A stretch of DNA of 64,000 nt from Bacteroidia bacterium (GTDB lineage Bacteria; Bacteroidota; Bacteroidia; J057). Below are positions 8,943 through 17,541 of the stretch, piece after piece. The translations under genes were made by a program, and so were the position numbers. Under the pieces are notes generated by a model. That model did no database searches and was not told the DNA's origin. It saw only the letters and a list, made by a program, of their open reading frames with translations. The DNA lies in contig JAWKNO010000002.1 in the NCBI GenBank assembly GCA_041391665.1, positions 682,001 to 746,000 on the forward strand. Direction: 5' to 3'. How positions within the stretch are numbered: the first letter of the stretch is position 1; each line of letters opens with the position of its first letter.

Positions 8943-10604
8943 TTAAACCAACAGTTCCCGGATTTTCATTTTGAACCAGTTTGTTTTTGCTAAATCGGAT
9001 TTCGCAATATTCTGCCGCTGTGGTAACTGAGTGCAATAACTTTTCATCGGGAGCGCTTTGTAATAAAGCTCAAAGTCATCACTGTTGATATACCCTGCGA
9101 TAATAACTGCCTGATCTTTGTTTTCCTGTTTATTTTTAAAACGGTTTTGCAAAGGCTTGTTATTAAATTCCGGTTCACCGAAAAAAGGATAAGAGGTCCT
9201 GTCCATTGTCAGGTTGGGGATAAATGCATCCTTTTCCCGGTCTTTAGCTTCGGTGAGCAACAATATATACCTGGCTTTGTCAAAAGCTTTGTTTTGACTT
9301 TGATAATATTCCGCCAGATTTTCGGGGTGGAATAAGTAATTTTCTATGCTATAATAGTCAAGAATGAACAAGTTGGGGTAGTACTTTCTGATTTGAACAA
9401 TATCCTCATCACTTAAAAAATCCCTGTCCACAATTCCTTTGTATGAAGATGATGTTTTTATCTTATGATAAACGTCATTTCTGTTATTTGCTGAAACAAA
9501 AACCGTTTTCTCAATCCCCGTATTTGCATAATACTGACGGTCTTTATTTTCTACAAAACATATGGTAAGATGTTGAAAGAGAGAAGGCAAAAATTCCTTT
9601 CCAACAGCTATTTCATAAAGATCCGGATTGTCTTTTGGTTCTGGATACAGACTTCTTGGAACGTCAAAATCAAGATCATCAAAGTCAATAATGGATGCAT
9701 TATCATTCGTCCGGGCATATTCGATAAATCCAAGGGAGTGGCTGGCGGTCCAAAGCTGACTGTTTTCCGGAATCCAGTTTTCTGTTATTTCTTTCAGTAA
9801 ACGGAATTGTAATTTTGTATTGAGATGAAGGTCGATTTCATCAAAAAAATAAATGCTGTCCTGATAAAGAGCACTTCTGCTCAACAAATTTATCAGCAGG
9901 TTAAAAACTTCTTTTTCGCCAGCACTCAGATAGTTATAATGGATTTCGGAATCGCCTTTTTTAAAGGTGATTTGTGCTACTTTGCCCTCAAGTGGCGGAA
10001 TGATCTCAATCAATTGTAACCGGGTACCATTGTGATTCCCGAAAATATTATCCAGGGCTGTATTGACAGGGTTTATGTATTTGTTTTTGATTTGTTCATT
10101 GGACTGTCCGGAGCGGAAAAGGTCTTTCAGGATGATTTCTGTTATTTTTTCTACGTCGTTTTCAAAGCGATTATCCCGCTCAATAAAAAAACGGGGTCGG
10201 TCAGAATCTTTTTCAAAGTCAAAACCTTCTCCCTGCCCCAAGGCTGTTCTTGTAAGTCTGGGTATTTGTCGAAAGCTGGTTCGACCGTAAAAAGTTGTAA
10301 CAGGTAAATGGCTTGACTGATGGTAATTTGACTTGTCAACTGAAAATTTTAACTGGTTATTAAAATGAACAGTTACAAAAGCAGGGCTGTCTTTCTTTTT
10401 TTGAAAATAATTCCAAAACGCTTCATTTAGTGGAATATCATGTTTAATGGCCCCATCCAAAAAACCAAAAGCATCAAATAGAGACGATTTCCCTGATCCA
10501 TTAGAACCTACCAGCAAAACCAGCTTTGACGTATCTGGTATGTTGTCAATCACCAGGTCCGTAAACCGCTTGAAATTGGTTAAATGGATTTTGGAAATTT
10601 TCAT
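8943..10604 (-). CDS. AAA/ABC-type ATPase fused to DUF4435 (TOPRIM-like) domain, candidate defence protein
   Basis: The frame opens at 10682, but the ATG at 10604 gives the standard RecF/SMC-like start MKISKIHLTNFKRF and avoids overlap with the upstream gene. The protein is 553 residues. Walker A GSNGSGKSS lies at about 33-41, the ABC signature LSAGEKE near 230, Walker B IYFFDEIDLHL near 255, and a switch histidine in WTASHS. The C-terminal part has acidic motifs of a TOPRIM-like DUF4435 domain: FVENKD, then GIVDRDF and the family-typical YYSIENYLFHPE, ending with YKALPMK and LAKTNWFK. ATPase plus DUF4435 is the make-up of the PARIS anti-phage system (AriA plus AriB), which also occurs fused; OLD-family nucleases are the alternative. 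The gene is visibly AT-richer than its neighbours and stands alone among envelope genes, suggesting acquisition. Confidence 0.8.
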   Translation of the reverse strand: MKISKIHLTNFKRFTDLVIDNIPDTSKLVLLVGSNGSGKSSLFDAFGFLDGAIKHDIPLNEAFWNYFQKKKDSPAFVTVHFNNQLKFSVDKSNYHQSSHLPVTTFYGRTSFRQIPRLTRTALGQGEGFDFEKDSDRPRFFIERDNRFENDVEKITEIILKDLFRSGQSNEQIKNKYINPVNTALDNIFGNHNGTRLQLIEIIPPLEGKVAQITFKKGDSEIHYNYLSAGEKEVFNLLINLLSRSALYQDSIYFFDEIDLHLNTKLQFRLLKEITENWIPENSQLWTASHSLGFIEYARTNDNASIIDFDDLDFDVPRSLYPEPKDNPDLYEIAVGKEFLPSLFQHLTICFVENKDRQYYANTGIEKTVFVSANNRNDVYHKIKTSSSYKGIVDRDFLSDEDIVQIRKYYPNLFILDYYSIENYLFHPENLAEYYQSQNKAFDKARYILLLTEAKDREKDAFIPNLTMDRTSYPFFGEPEFNNKPLQNRFKNKQENKDQAVIIAGYINSDDFELYYKALPMKSYCTQLPQRQNIAKSDLAKTNWFKMKIRELLV

Positions 10605-10621
10605 GTCAATTTTAGTTACTG

Positions 10622-10629
10622 CAAAGTTA
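10622..10629 (-). promoter_or_regulatory. Candidate Bacteroidota -7 box for the ATPase-DUF4435 gene
   Basis: The reverse strand reads TAACTTTG, an exact match to the Bacteroidota -7 consensus TAnnTTTG, ending 17 bases before the chosen ATG at 10604. No clear TTTG -33 box is present at the expected distance. It implies a very short leader and supports the downstream start over the one at 10682. Confidence 0.4.
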
Positions 10630-10674
10630 TTATTTTCAGCGAATTTCACATACTTTTCGCTTGCATTACAACTT

Positions 10675-12174
10675 CTATTCACTCACTACCAGCGCATTGG
10701 GAAATTCGGCGATTTCGGTTTCCTGATTGCGCAGTACCAGCAGGGTATTGAGATCGACCATGTTGTATTTTCCCGGCGGCTGGCTATTGCCCTGCAGGGG
10801 GTGATGGAGTTCGTCCACACCTCCGGTGTTTTCGGAGGATATGTACAGCCTGCGATTGGTAATGTCCACCCCAACGCCATGAGGCCGGTGTCCTACGCGA
10901 TAAATATTTTGCACAAAGCTGCGGTTCCCCACATCTATGACCGACACACAACCCTGAAGGCTTCCCTGTTCGGCAAAGTTTTCCTGGTTACGGCACGCGA
11001 CAAACAGCCGGTCTGTCACCGGGTCGTAGGTCATCAGCCGGGGGCCGTCTCCGACCGGGATGGCGGCAATCAGTGTATCTGTGGCGGTATCAAATACCCG
11101 CACTTCGTCGGAGGCATTACAACTCACAAAGAGCGTGGATTCGTCGGGAGTGAGGAACAACTGGTAGGGTTTGTAGGCACTGTTGGCAAAGGGTACGGGA
11201 GAATTGACCGGGTCAACCGGGTATTTTTCTTCTCCCACAAATCCATTTTCATTAATCTCGAGTTTGGAGTAATAGTTGCCTTCATTTGCCCCCACATACA
11301 ATGTGCGGAAATCTGCTGTTATTTCCATCCCATGCGGGAAACTCAGGAAGTCGCTACTGGCTTTGATCTGTTCGACGATCGTCATGTCTTCGGTATTGAT
11401 CATGCTGAGTTTCGCGGCTGCACCTGCGGCATTCCAGTGGGTAACCACGGCTCTCGTTCCGTCTGAATTCAACTGAATGATTGACGGGGCGGCCCCTACT
11501 GTTACCCGGCCTGCAAATTCGTAGTTGTCGGTGCGATATTTTTCTACCAACCCGCCTTCAATCAGGGTGACATACAGATATAACTTATCCGGCGACAACG
11601 TGATAAAATGGGGTGCTTCCAGATCTTCGGGATATTGTCCGACCGGGATCATTCGCATGACCAGATTGGTGCGAATGTCGGTCACCGCAATCAGGTCGCT
11701 GCCTGCGCACAAGGTGAATAGTTTTCCTCCGCTTTGGGTTTCCTGTGTGGCCCAAAATGATTCACCCAGCCGGTTTTTGCCTCCCGATTCAATCCATTCC
11801 CGCATCACCAATATGTCCTCACGGGTAAGTACCCCGCTGCTGTCAGGCGGCATGACTGGTGTGGCCCGGATGCCGAGATCTTCGTAGGTATTGATGTGCT
11901 GGAAAATATGCGACCAGCGGGGCGAACCCGGGATCAGCACAGCGCCAAAAGAAGATCCGTTGTACATACGCTGCCAGCTCGTAAGATCAAGATTCTCAGG
12001 GGAATCTGGGCCGGCATGGCAGGTATTGATTGCACAATTGGCGAGTATAATCTGTCCAACCGCTTCCGGGTACGCCGATGAGATAATATCTTGATCTGAA
12101 GGGTAATCATGTTCACAGGAAAAAAGGAAAAGAGTCAGTATATATGTGAAGACTCGGATTCGGTAACTGGGCAT
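10675..12174 (-). CDS. Lipoprotein with N-terminal haem-type motif and YVTN/lactonase-like beta-propeller
   Basis: A 499-residue protein with a lipoprotein signal (lipobox LFSC, Cys about 20). Residues about 40-130 form a small cytochrome-like domain with CAINTCH, a CX4CH variant of the haem c site, and a later VMPP containing a possible axial Met; similar CX4CH domains precede propellers in other Bacteroidota surface proteins. From about residue 150 onward are repeats of the type ITLSPDKLYLYVT, LNSDGTRAVVTHW, YDPVTDRLFVACRN and VDITNRRLYISSEN, i.e. a seven-bladed YVTN/lactonase-like propeller. It is probably anchored in the outer membrane and may carry haem. Enzymatic activity cannot be assigned. 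Confidence 0.78.
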   Translation of the reverse strand: MPSYRIRVFTYILTLFLFSCEHDYPSDQDIISSAYPEAVGQIILANCAINTCHAGPDSPENLDLTSWQRMYNGSSFGAVLIPGSPRWSHIFQHINTYEDLGIRATPVMPPDSSGVLTREDILVMREWIESGGKNRLGESFWATQETQSGGKLFTLCAGSDLIAVTDIRTNLVMRMIPVGQYPEDLEAPHFITLSPDKLYLYVTLIEGGLVEKYRTDNYEFAGRVTVGAAPSIIQLNSDGTRAVVTHWNAAGAAAKLSMINTEDMTIVEQIKASSDFLSFPHGMEITADFRTLYVGANEGNYYSKLEINENGFVGEEKYPVDPVNSPVPFANSAYKPYQLFLTPDESTLFVSCNASDEVRVFDTATDTLIAAIPVGDGPRLMTYDPVTDRLFVACRNQENFAEQGSLQGCVSVIDVGNRSFVQNIYRVGHRPHGVGVDITNRRLYISSENTGGVDELHHPLQGNSQPPGKYNMVDLNTLLVLRNQETEIAEFPNALVVSE

Positions 12175-12212
12175 AGCTTGGGGTTTCGGGTGAAAATAAT
12201 CAAATTATCGCT

Positions 12213-12220
12213 TAACTTTG
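12213..12220 (+). promoter_or_regulatory. Candidate -7 box for the oxidoreductase/O-antigen ligase operon
   Basis: TAACTTTG matches the Bacteroidota -7 consensus TAnnTTTG, 40 bases before the ATG of the Gfo/Idh/MocA gene and in its orientation. A -33 TTTG is not evident. It would drive the four closely packed genes from 12261 to 16835. Confidence 0.4.
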
Positions 12221-12260
12221 ACACCGGTAATTCCATACAGGTTTTCTAAGAAACGATAGA

Positions 12261-13259
12261 ATGATAAAAATCGGTTTGCTGGGTGCCGGCCATTTGGGAA
12301 AAATTCATCTGAAATTGTTGAAAGAAATTCCCGCTTTTGAGGTAATGGGTTTTTTTGATGCTGATCCTGAGGTACGCAAAAAGGTGGCGGATGAATATGG
12401 GGTTCAGGCATTTTCGGATATTCACTCACTGATGGATGTTGTGGAGGCTGTGGATATTGTTACGCCTACCTTGTCGCACTTCGAATGTGCTTCCCTGGCA
12501 CTTCGGCGGGGGTTACATGTTTTTGTTGAAAAACCGCTGACTAATACGGTGGCAGAAGCCGAGGCGCTCTTAACGCTAGCGGCTGAGAATCCTGCTTTAA
12601 AAATACAGGTAGGTCATGTGGAACGGTTTAATCCCGCCTTTCTGGCTGTAAATCAGTCTTCGATCCGCCCTGTATTTATTGAAGGGCACCGGCTGGCAGT
12701 GTATAACCCCAGAGGGACAGATGTCTCTGTCGTTTTGGATCTGATGATTCACGACCTCGACGTGATTCTCAGCATGGTAAAAGCACCGGTTCGCTCTGTC
12801 AGCGCCAGCGGGGTATCGGTCATCAGTGAAACACCTGACATTGCCAATGCCCGTATTGAGTTTGAAAATGGTTGTGTGGCCAACCTGACGGCCAGCCGCA
12901 TCTCAATAAAAAATATGCGCAGACTGCGTATTTTCCAGAAAAACACCTATCTGGCTGTGGATTTTCTGAAGAAAAGTACTGAGGTGTTTCGCCTCGCCGA
13001 TCCCGACGAGGAGGGGCTGGATGGGAAGATGAAGTTTGAACTAAACCGGGGAGATGAAAAGCGCTTTCTGCTGTTTGAACAGCCGGAGGTAAAACCTGTA
13101 AATTCCATTCAAATGGAACTGGAAGAGTTTGCTGCCTCAATTATTGACGATAAGCCGATTCGCGTTTCGCTTGAAGATGGTTATCGCGCCTTGCAGGTCG
13201 CACATGAAATTCTGGCAGAAATCGACCGGAATACCAAAGCGTATGAGACGGTTGTTTAA
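12261..13259 (+). CDS. Gfo/Idh/MocA family NAD(P)-dependent oxidoreductase
   Basis: A 332-residue protein, the usual length for the family. The N-terminal Rossmann motif is GLLGAGHLGKIH (residues about 4-15), followed by DADP in the adenosine-binding region, VDIVTPTLSHFE and the family signature VEKPLT (about residues 93-98). The C-terminal domain carries GHVERFNPAF and LDLMIHDLDVI, whose His is the usual catalytic residue position. Members oxidise or reduce sugars and sugar derivatives, including UDP-sugars. The gene overlaps the O-antigen ligase gene by 17 bases, so a role in surface-sugar metabolism is plausible, but the substrate is not readable from the sequence. Confidence 0.88.
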   Translation: MIKIGLLGAGHLGKIHLKLLKEIPAFEVMGFFDADPEVRKKVADEYGVQAFSDIHSLMDVVEAVDIVTPTLSHFECASLALRRGLHVFVEKPLTNTVAEAEALLTLAAENPALKIQVGHVERFNPAFLAVNQSSIRPVFIEGHRLAVYNPRGTDVSVVLDLMIHDLDVILSMVKAPVRSVSASGVSVISETPDIANARIEFENGCVANLTASRISIKNMRRLRIFQKNTYLAVDFLKKSTEVFRLADPDEEGLDGKMKFELNRGDEKRFLLFEQPEVKPVNSIQMELEEFAASIIDDKPIRVSLEDGYRALQVAHEILAEIDRNTKAYETVV

Positions 13260-14451
13260 ATGGTTTTTCTGGGTTACACTCGCCATTATTCCGCTTTCGT
13301 TTCCGCTTTCTCTTCCCGGCGGTTCGGTATTAAATTTTCCTTCTGAATGGATGCTCTCTCTCTTGAGCATCGTCGTGGTCTGGGGAATCATTCGGGGAAG
13401 ATGGCCTGAAAACGAAGCCATGAATCATCCGATAACGCTGTTGTTGCTGCTCGATCTGGCCATTTCGCTGCTTTCCGCAATCAACAGTGAACTGCCACTG
13501 GTATCATTTAAGAGATTGGCGGTAAAAGTGTTGTATTTTCTCGTGTTTTACTGGTGGATGTTGCGCGTGTTTCGGGAGCGGCGAATGATAATGGGCTATT
13601 ATTGGGCGGTTTTTGCGGGATTGCTGTTATCGGTAATCATTATCATTGTCCGCCATGCTACTTACGGCTTTGAGGCGCGGTTTGCCCCGGCCATGCCTTC
13701 GCCCTTTTTTTCTGATCATACGATATATGGCGCGGTGATTACTTTTTTTATCCCGCTCCTAATGACGGAGGGATTTAAAGAATTTCCCCGGCGCTATAAG
13801 CCCGCACTTTGGGGTGGAGTATTTTTGCTGTTTTCAGGCTTGTTTTTGTCTTTTTCGAGAGGTGCCTGGCTTAGTCTGGCTTTTGCCGCAGGAGTAGGGG
13901 GGGGATTGTATCTGCCTTTTCCCCGAAAATGGCTCTTATGGGTTTTTCCTGTCATTTTTGCTGCCGCAGGACTTTTTCTTTTTTATACAGCAAACACGGG
14001 CAATTACACTGAAAATGTCTCCAATCAGGAGCGGATCAACCGCTGGCTGACGGCAGTTCGTCTATTTGAAGCACGTCCATTGCTGGGGTGGGGGCCTGGC
14101 ACATATCAATACGTATATGGTCCGTATCAGAAAGTGGAAGAAATGACCCGTATCAGCACATATCATGGAGACATGGGAAATGCGCATTCAGAATATCTTG
14201 GTCCGCTGGCTGAGCAAGGCGTTGCCGGTGGATTGATTGTACTTCTGCTGGTTTTTTTTACCGTAAAATCAGGGTTAACTTTAATCGGTAAACGACCGCA
14301 CGAAACACCATTGGCATTGGGGTTATGGTTGTCGCTGATAACATTCTGGTTTCATGGCTTTCTCAACGGCTTTCTCGATCAGGATAAAATGGCGGTGTTG
14401 GTTTATGGAGGAATGGCGGGGTTGGTGATATTAAATAAAAACAAAGACTGA
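13243..14451 (+). CDS. O-antigen ligase / Wzy-type polysaccharide polymerase family membrane protein
   Basis: The frame is open from 13129 inside the preceding gene. The ATG at 13243 is chosen because it directly precedes the first membrane segment (MRRLFKWFFWVTLAIIPLSF), giving a 402-residue protein with about ten to twelve membrane segments. A large periplasmic loop carries the O-antigen ligase (Wzy_C) signature: NRWLTAVRLFEARPLLGWGPGTY at about 245-270, then HSEYLGPLAEQGVAGG. Such proteins join or polymerise lipid-linked glycans in the periplasm. The start overlaps the oxidoreductase stop by 17 bases and the next gene begins 3 bases after its stop, so translation is probably coupled. Ligase and polymerase cannot be told apart from sequence. 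Confidence 0.85.
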   Translation: MRRLFKWFFWVTLAIIPLSFPLSLPGGSVLNFPSEWMLSLLSIVVVWGIIRGRWPENEAMNHPITLLLLLDLAISLLSAINSELPLVSFKRLAVKVLYFLVFYWWMLRVFRERRMIMGYYWAVFAGLLLSVIIIIVRHATYGFEARFAPAMPSPFFSDHTIYGAVITFFIPLLMTEGFKEFPRRYKPALWGGVFLLFSGLFLSFSRGAWLSLAFAAGVGGGLYLPFPRKWLLWVFPVIFAAAGLFLFYTANTGNYTENVSNQERINRWLTAVRLFEARPLLGWGPGTYQYVYGPYQKVEEMTRISTYHGDMGNAHSEYLGPLAEQGVAGGLIVLLLVFFTVKSGLTLIGKRPHETPLALGLWLSLITFWFHGFLNGFLDQDKMAVLVYGGMAGLVILNKNKD

Positions 14452-14454
14452 GTT

Positions 14455-15507
14455 ATGGATAAACGACAAACTTTTCTTGCGTCCTTTCCCAATGGGTATT
14501 TTATGGATGCTGCCGACCTCGGGGCAATGGACGCCTATTTGCACAAACAAAGCTGGTTATCAGCGGGAGAAAAAATCCTTTCTGCCCAAAAACCCGGCGA
14601 GGGAAATATGAACTATGTGCTGCGAATTACCACCAGTACCCGCACATTTATCCTCAAACAATCGCGCCCGTGGGTGGAAAAATATCCGCAGATTGCTGCG
14701 CCGGTTGAAAGAACATTGGTAGAAGCGAAGTTTTTTCAGGCTGTTGAAAAATCGACCAGCGCGAGTGTTTTTACGCCTAAACTTTTGGGTTATGATGCGT
14801 TAAACTTTATCCTCGCACTTGAGGACCTGGGTGAGGGTGCGGATTTCACCTATTTGTACCAAAAAGGCAATCACCTTACCCGCGCAGAAATTCACTCCCT
14901 CGTAGATTTTGTCTCCCGCCTGCATAAGGAAGCTACAGGGGCAGTACTGGAAGATTTTCCCGAAAATCGCCAGATGCGTTTACTCAACCACGAACATATA
15001 TTCCGCTTTCCATTCAGTGAAGAAAACGGATTTGACCTCAATCAGGTTCAACCAGGTTTGGAGGCAATTTCTCTTCCTTATAAGCAGGATGAATCGTTGA
15101 AGCAAAAAATCGCAGGCCTGGGTGATGTTTATCTTTCCGAAGGCACGACCCTGATTCATGGAGATTATTACCCCGGAAGCTGGTTGAAGGTAAAAAACGA
15201 AGTAAAGGTCATCGACCCCGAATTTGGTTTTGCTGGTTATCCGGAGTTTGATCTGGGCGTTTTCCTGGCGCAGATGAAGCTGGCTTCGCAGGGAAAGGAA
15301 ATCATGCAGGAAATCTTCTCCGGATACGGTGGTACACAATCGCTGGATATGGAACTGCTGGCAGGTTTTGCCGGGACAGAAATATTGCGTAGGTTAATTG
15401 GCCTGGCGCAACTACCCGTATCCTTTACGCTGGACGAAAAAGCAGTGATTTTGGCGCAGGCAGCAGAAGCCATTCGCACAGGTAAAATCGAAAAACTATT
15501 CTCATGA
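14455..15507 (+). CDS. APH-fold phosphotransferase resembling methylthioribose kinase
   Basis: A 350-residue kinase of the aminoglycoside phosphotransferase/choline kinase fold. The N-lobe has a nucleotide-binding loop GEGNMNYVLRI and the ATP-contacting lysine in FILKQS (about residue 67). The catalytic loop is LIHGDYYPGSWL near residue 235 (Asp is the base), and the Mg-binding segment is VIDPEFGFAGYPEFDLG. The DPEF motif and ALEDLGEGADF resemble 5-methylthioribose kinase (MtnK), which acts in methionine salvage, but the typical HGDLHTGS is altered and mtnA is not adjacent. It overlaps the ADP-ribosylglycohydrolase gene by 4 bases (ATGA). The fold is firm; the substrate is a guess. Confidence 0.78.
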   Translation: MDKRQTFLASFPNGYFMDAADLGAMDAYLHKQSWLSAGEKILSAQKPGEGNMNYVLRITTSTRTFILKQSRPWVEKYPQIAAPVERTLVEAKFFQAVEKSTSASVFTPKLLGYDALNFILALEDLGEGADFTYLYQKGNHLTRAEIHSLVDFVSRLHKEATGAVLEDFPENRQMRLLNHEHIFRFPFSEENGFDLNQVQPGLEAISLPYKQDESLKQKIAGLGDVYLSEGTTLIHGDYYPGSWLKVKNEVKVIDPEFGFAGYPEFDLGVFLAQMKLASQGKEIMQEIFSGYGGTQSLDMELLAGFAGTEILRRLIGLAQLPVSFTLDEKAVILAQAAEAIRTGKIEKLFS

Positions 15508-16835
15508 AAAAATACCTGCTGATTATCCTGCCGGTTGTGCTGCTATCCTGTCAGGACACAACGGAGAAGTCCAAAGAAATGAACATAACCGAAACCCTCC
15601 CTGAAAGTACGCCATTGCCCTACGTAGAGATGTCGGAGGAGAAATTGTACGATAAAGTATTGGGCATGCTGGTGGGGTCTGCGATCGGCGATGCCATGGG
15701 GGCACCTACCGAGATGTGGAGCCGCAAGAGCATTCAGGTGGAATACGGATTTGTCGATACCCTTGATGATATGGTGCGGGAACCCTCGCCGGAAGGCACC
15801 TGGGCGATGAACTTGCCCGCAGGTGGAACGACCGACGATACCCGCTGGAAAGTGCTTTTCAGCGAATTTCTGCTGTCGCAAAACCAATCCATGTACACAG
15901 GTGGAGCCGATCCGTACGAATTTTCCCGTTTTCTCATGGTAAAATACGAGCAGGAAATCGCCGGACTAAAAACCACTGAAACTTTTGATCCCGAGCCCAT
16001 TGAAAATCAGGTGCGCCGTTTGGCATGGTTGCAGGAATGGGCGGTGGTTGCGAAACCATTTTCCGAAAAAGACATGGAAGGGTATAGTTATGCGGTGAAT
16101 CATTTTTATGGAGGAGAAATGACCTGTGCGGGGATGTTGTATTCTCCGATGGTGGGACTGGCCTTTCCCGGAGCGGAAGGGGAAGCCTACGCTTCTGCAT
16201 ACCGGCTTGGTATATTTGATATCGGTTATGCCCGCGATATCACAGCGTTGACGGCTTCGATGGTATCTGCAGCGATGCGGCCCGAACCTACCCAAAAGGA
16301 AGTTTTGTCCGTATTGCGCACAACCGATCCCAACGGATATTTTAAGAGTAGGTTGGTGGGAAGAACGGCCTACCGCATTTATCGCGACGCGCAGTATATC
16401 GTCGATGAGGCCCGGAAAATCAGGCTTGAAGATGTGGACGCTGCGAAAATCAAGCTTCCCATTAAAGGCCGGGACCTGTTGTATATGGCGCAAATGCAGC
16501 GAGCCTTTGAGCTGCTGGACGCCAAAAACCAGGATATGCCCTTTCATGCGGGAGAAATTCACCTGATCAACCTGACAGCCCTGCTTTTCGGAGAGTTTGA
16601 CTTTCGTCGGTCGCTCGAATTTGCCATCAACTATGGGCGCGACAACGATACCGTGGGAGCCGTAACCGGTTCGATTTTGGGCGCATATTATGGGAAAAGC
16701 AGCCTCCCGCAGGATATGGTCGCCACTGTATTAGGTACTAACAAAACCCGTATGGGGATTGATCTGGAGAAGGTTGCGGCGGAACTTACAGCCAAGTTCG
16801 TTGCATCAGGCGTCGTAAAAGTTTCAGCAGAATAG
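15504..16835 (+). CDS. Lipoprotein ADP-ribosylglycohydrolase family protein
   Basis: A 443-residue protein starting with a lipoprotein signal (MKKYLLIILPVVLLSC, lipobox LLSC) and a Thr/Pro/Glu-rich linker. The ADP-ribosylglycohydrolase (DraG/ARH) fold follows: GSAIGDAMGAPTE at about residue 53, the metal-binding GGTTDDTR near 110, and the C-terminal metal motif GRDNDTVGAVTGSILGAYYG near 375. All expected Asp/Thr dimetal ligands appear present, so it is probably an active hydrolase of ADP-ribosyl or related N-glycosidic bonds. The lipoprotein signal places it outside the cytoplasm, unlike DraG. It is the last gene of the four-gene operon, and a repeat-filled gap follows. Confidence 0.87.
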   Translation: MKKYLLIILPVVLLSCQDTTEKSKEMNITETLPESTPLPYVEMSEEKLYDKVLGMLVGSAIGDAMGAPTEMWSRKSIQVEYGFVDTLDDMVREPSPEGTWAMNLPAGGTTDDTRWKVLFSEFLLSQNQSMYTGGADPYEFSRFLMVKYEQEIAGLKTTETFDPEPIENQVRRLAWLQEWAVVAKPFSEKDMEGYSYAVNHFYGGEMTCAGMLYSPMVGLAFPGAEGEAYASAYRLGIFDIGYARDITALTASMVSAAMRPEPTQKEVLSVLRTTDPNGYFKSRLVGRTAYRIYRDAQYIVDEARKIRLEDVDAAKIKLPIKGRDLLYMAQMQRAFELLDAKNQDMPFHAGEIHLINLTALLFGEFDFRRSLEFAINYGRDNDTVGAVTGSILGAYYGKSSLPQDMVATVLGTNKTRMGIDLEKVAAELTAKFVASGVVKVSAE

Positions 16836-17000
16836 CGAAAAAAATGCTGTAGAATCAGTAAGGATGAAGCAGCCATGATTGACTGCGCGGAAATTGCTCG
16901 CAATCCGTATTGCAGGAAAGAGTAAAGCGTTTTCCAACGGTTTGGAATCGAAGAATCCCTCAAGGATCGGATTCCAACGGTTTGCAACGGTTTGTAACGG
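16836..17000. other. Non-coding lead-in to the tandem repeat region
   Basis: No gene is seen. The second half already carries short degenerate copies of the ACGGTTTGNAACGG type, such as TTTTCCAACGGTTTGGAA, that recur between the long repeat units downstream. Open frames crossing this stretch are by-products of the repeats and show no protein-like composition. Confidence 0.6.
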
Positions 17001-17430
17001 ATTCCAAAAGCAAAAACAACCCAAAAACCTCTGCGAAAATCTGCGTTTCCTCTGCGACAATCTGCGTCCCATGTCCATCCAGCTTGTCATGGACAAAAAA
17101 ACGTTTTCCAACGGATTTAAACGGATTCCAAAAGCAAAAACAACCCAAAAACCTCTGCGAAAATCTGCGTTTCCTCTGCGAAAATCTGCGTCCCATGTGT
17201 ATCCAGCTTGTCACGGACAAAGAAGCGGATTCCAACGGTTTGTAACGGTTTGTAACGGTTTCCAACGGATTCCCAAAAGCAAAAACAACCCAAAAACCTC
17301 TGCGAAAATCTGCGCTTCCTCTGCGAAAATCTGCGTCCCATGTCCACCCAGCTTGTCACGGACAAAAAAACGTTTTCCAACGGATTTAAACAGATTCCAA
17401 AAGCAAAAACAACCCAGAAACCCCGCGACA
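17001..17430. repeat. Tandem repeat array, three units of 124-144 bp plus a partial fourth
   Basis: Units start at 17001, 17125, 17269 and 17394 with ATTCCAAAAGCAAAAACAAC (the third has one extra C). Each continues with CCAAAAACCTCTGCGAAAAT, a doubled CTCTGCG.AAATCTGCG block, TCCCATGT, a CCAGCTTGTCA.GGACAAA stretch and a GGATT(C/T)(C/A)AACGG tail. Spacings are 124, 144 and 125 bases; the longer second unit contains extra copies of TTTGTAACGG. All frames through it stay open because the periods contain no stops, producing spurious proteins on both strands. CTCTGCGAAAATCTGCG-type repeats are typical Bacteroidota intergenic repeats. Confidence 0.9.
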
Positions 17431-17541
17431 AACAGGAAGTAAAAATGGGGAAGGTCGATGTCAACGCCAACGCAGCAGGGTTGATTTGTGATCGTGATTT
17501 TCAAAAATCCGTTTGCTGGAATATTCGTGCGCATTCGTGAT

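Noticed and set aside
10447..11466. 339-codon forward frame opposite the ATPase and propeller genes
   Set aside because: It crosses two real reverse genes and has no recognisable domain.
17001..17430. CRISPR array
   Set aside because: Repeats are contiguous 124-144 bp units without unique spacers, and no cas gene is nearby.
16879..17534. Several open frames on both strands of 100-190 codons
   Set aside because: They are translations of the tandem repeat; residues follow the repeat period, no start context, and opposite-strand frames are equally open.
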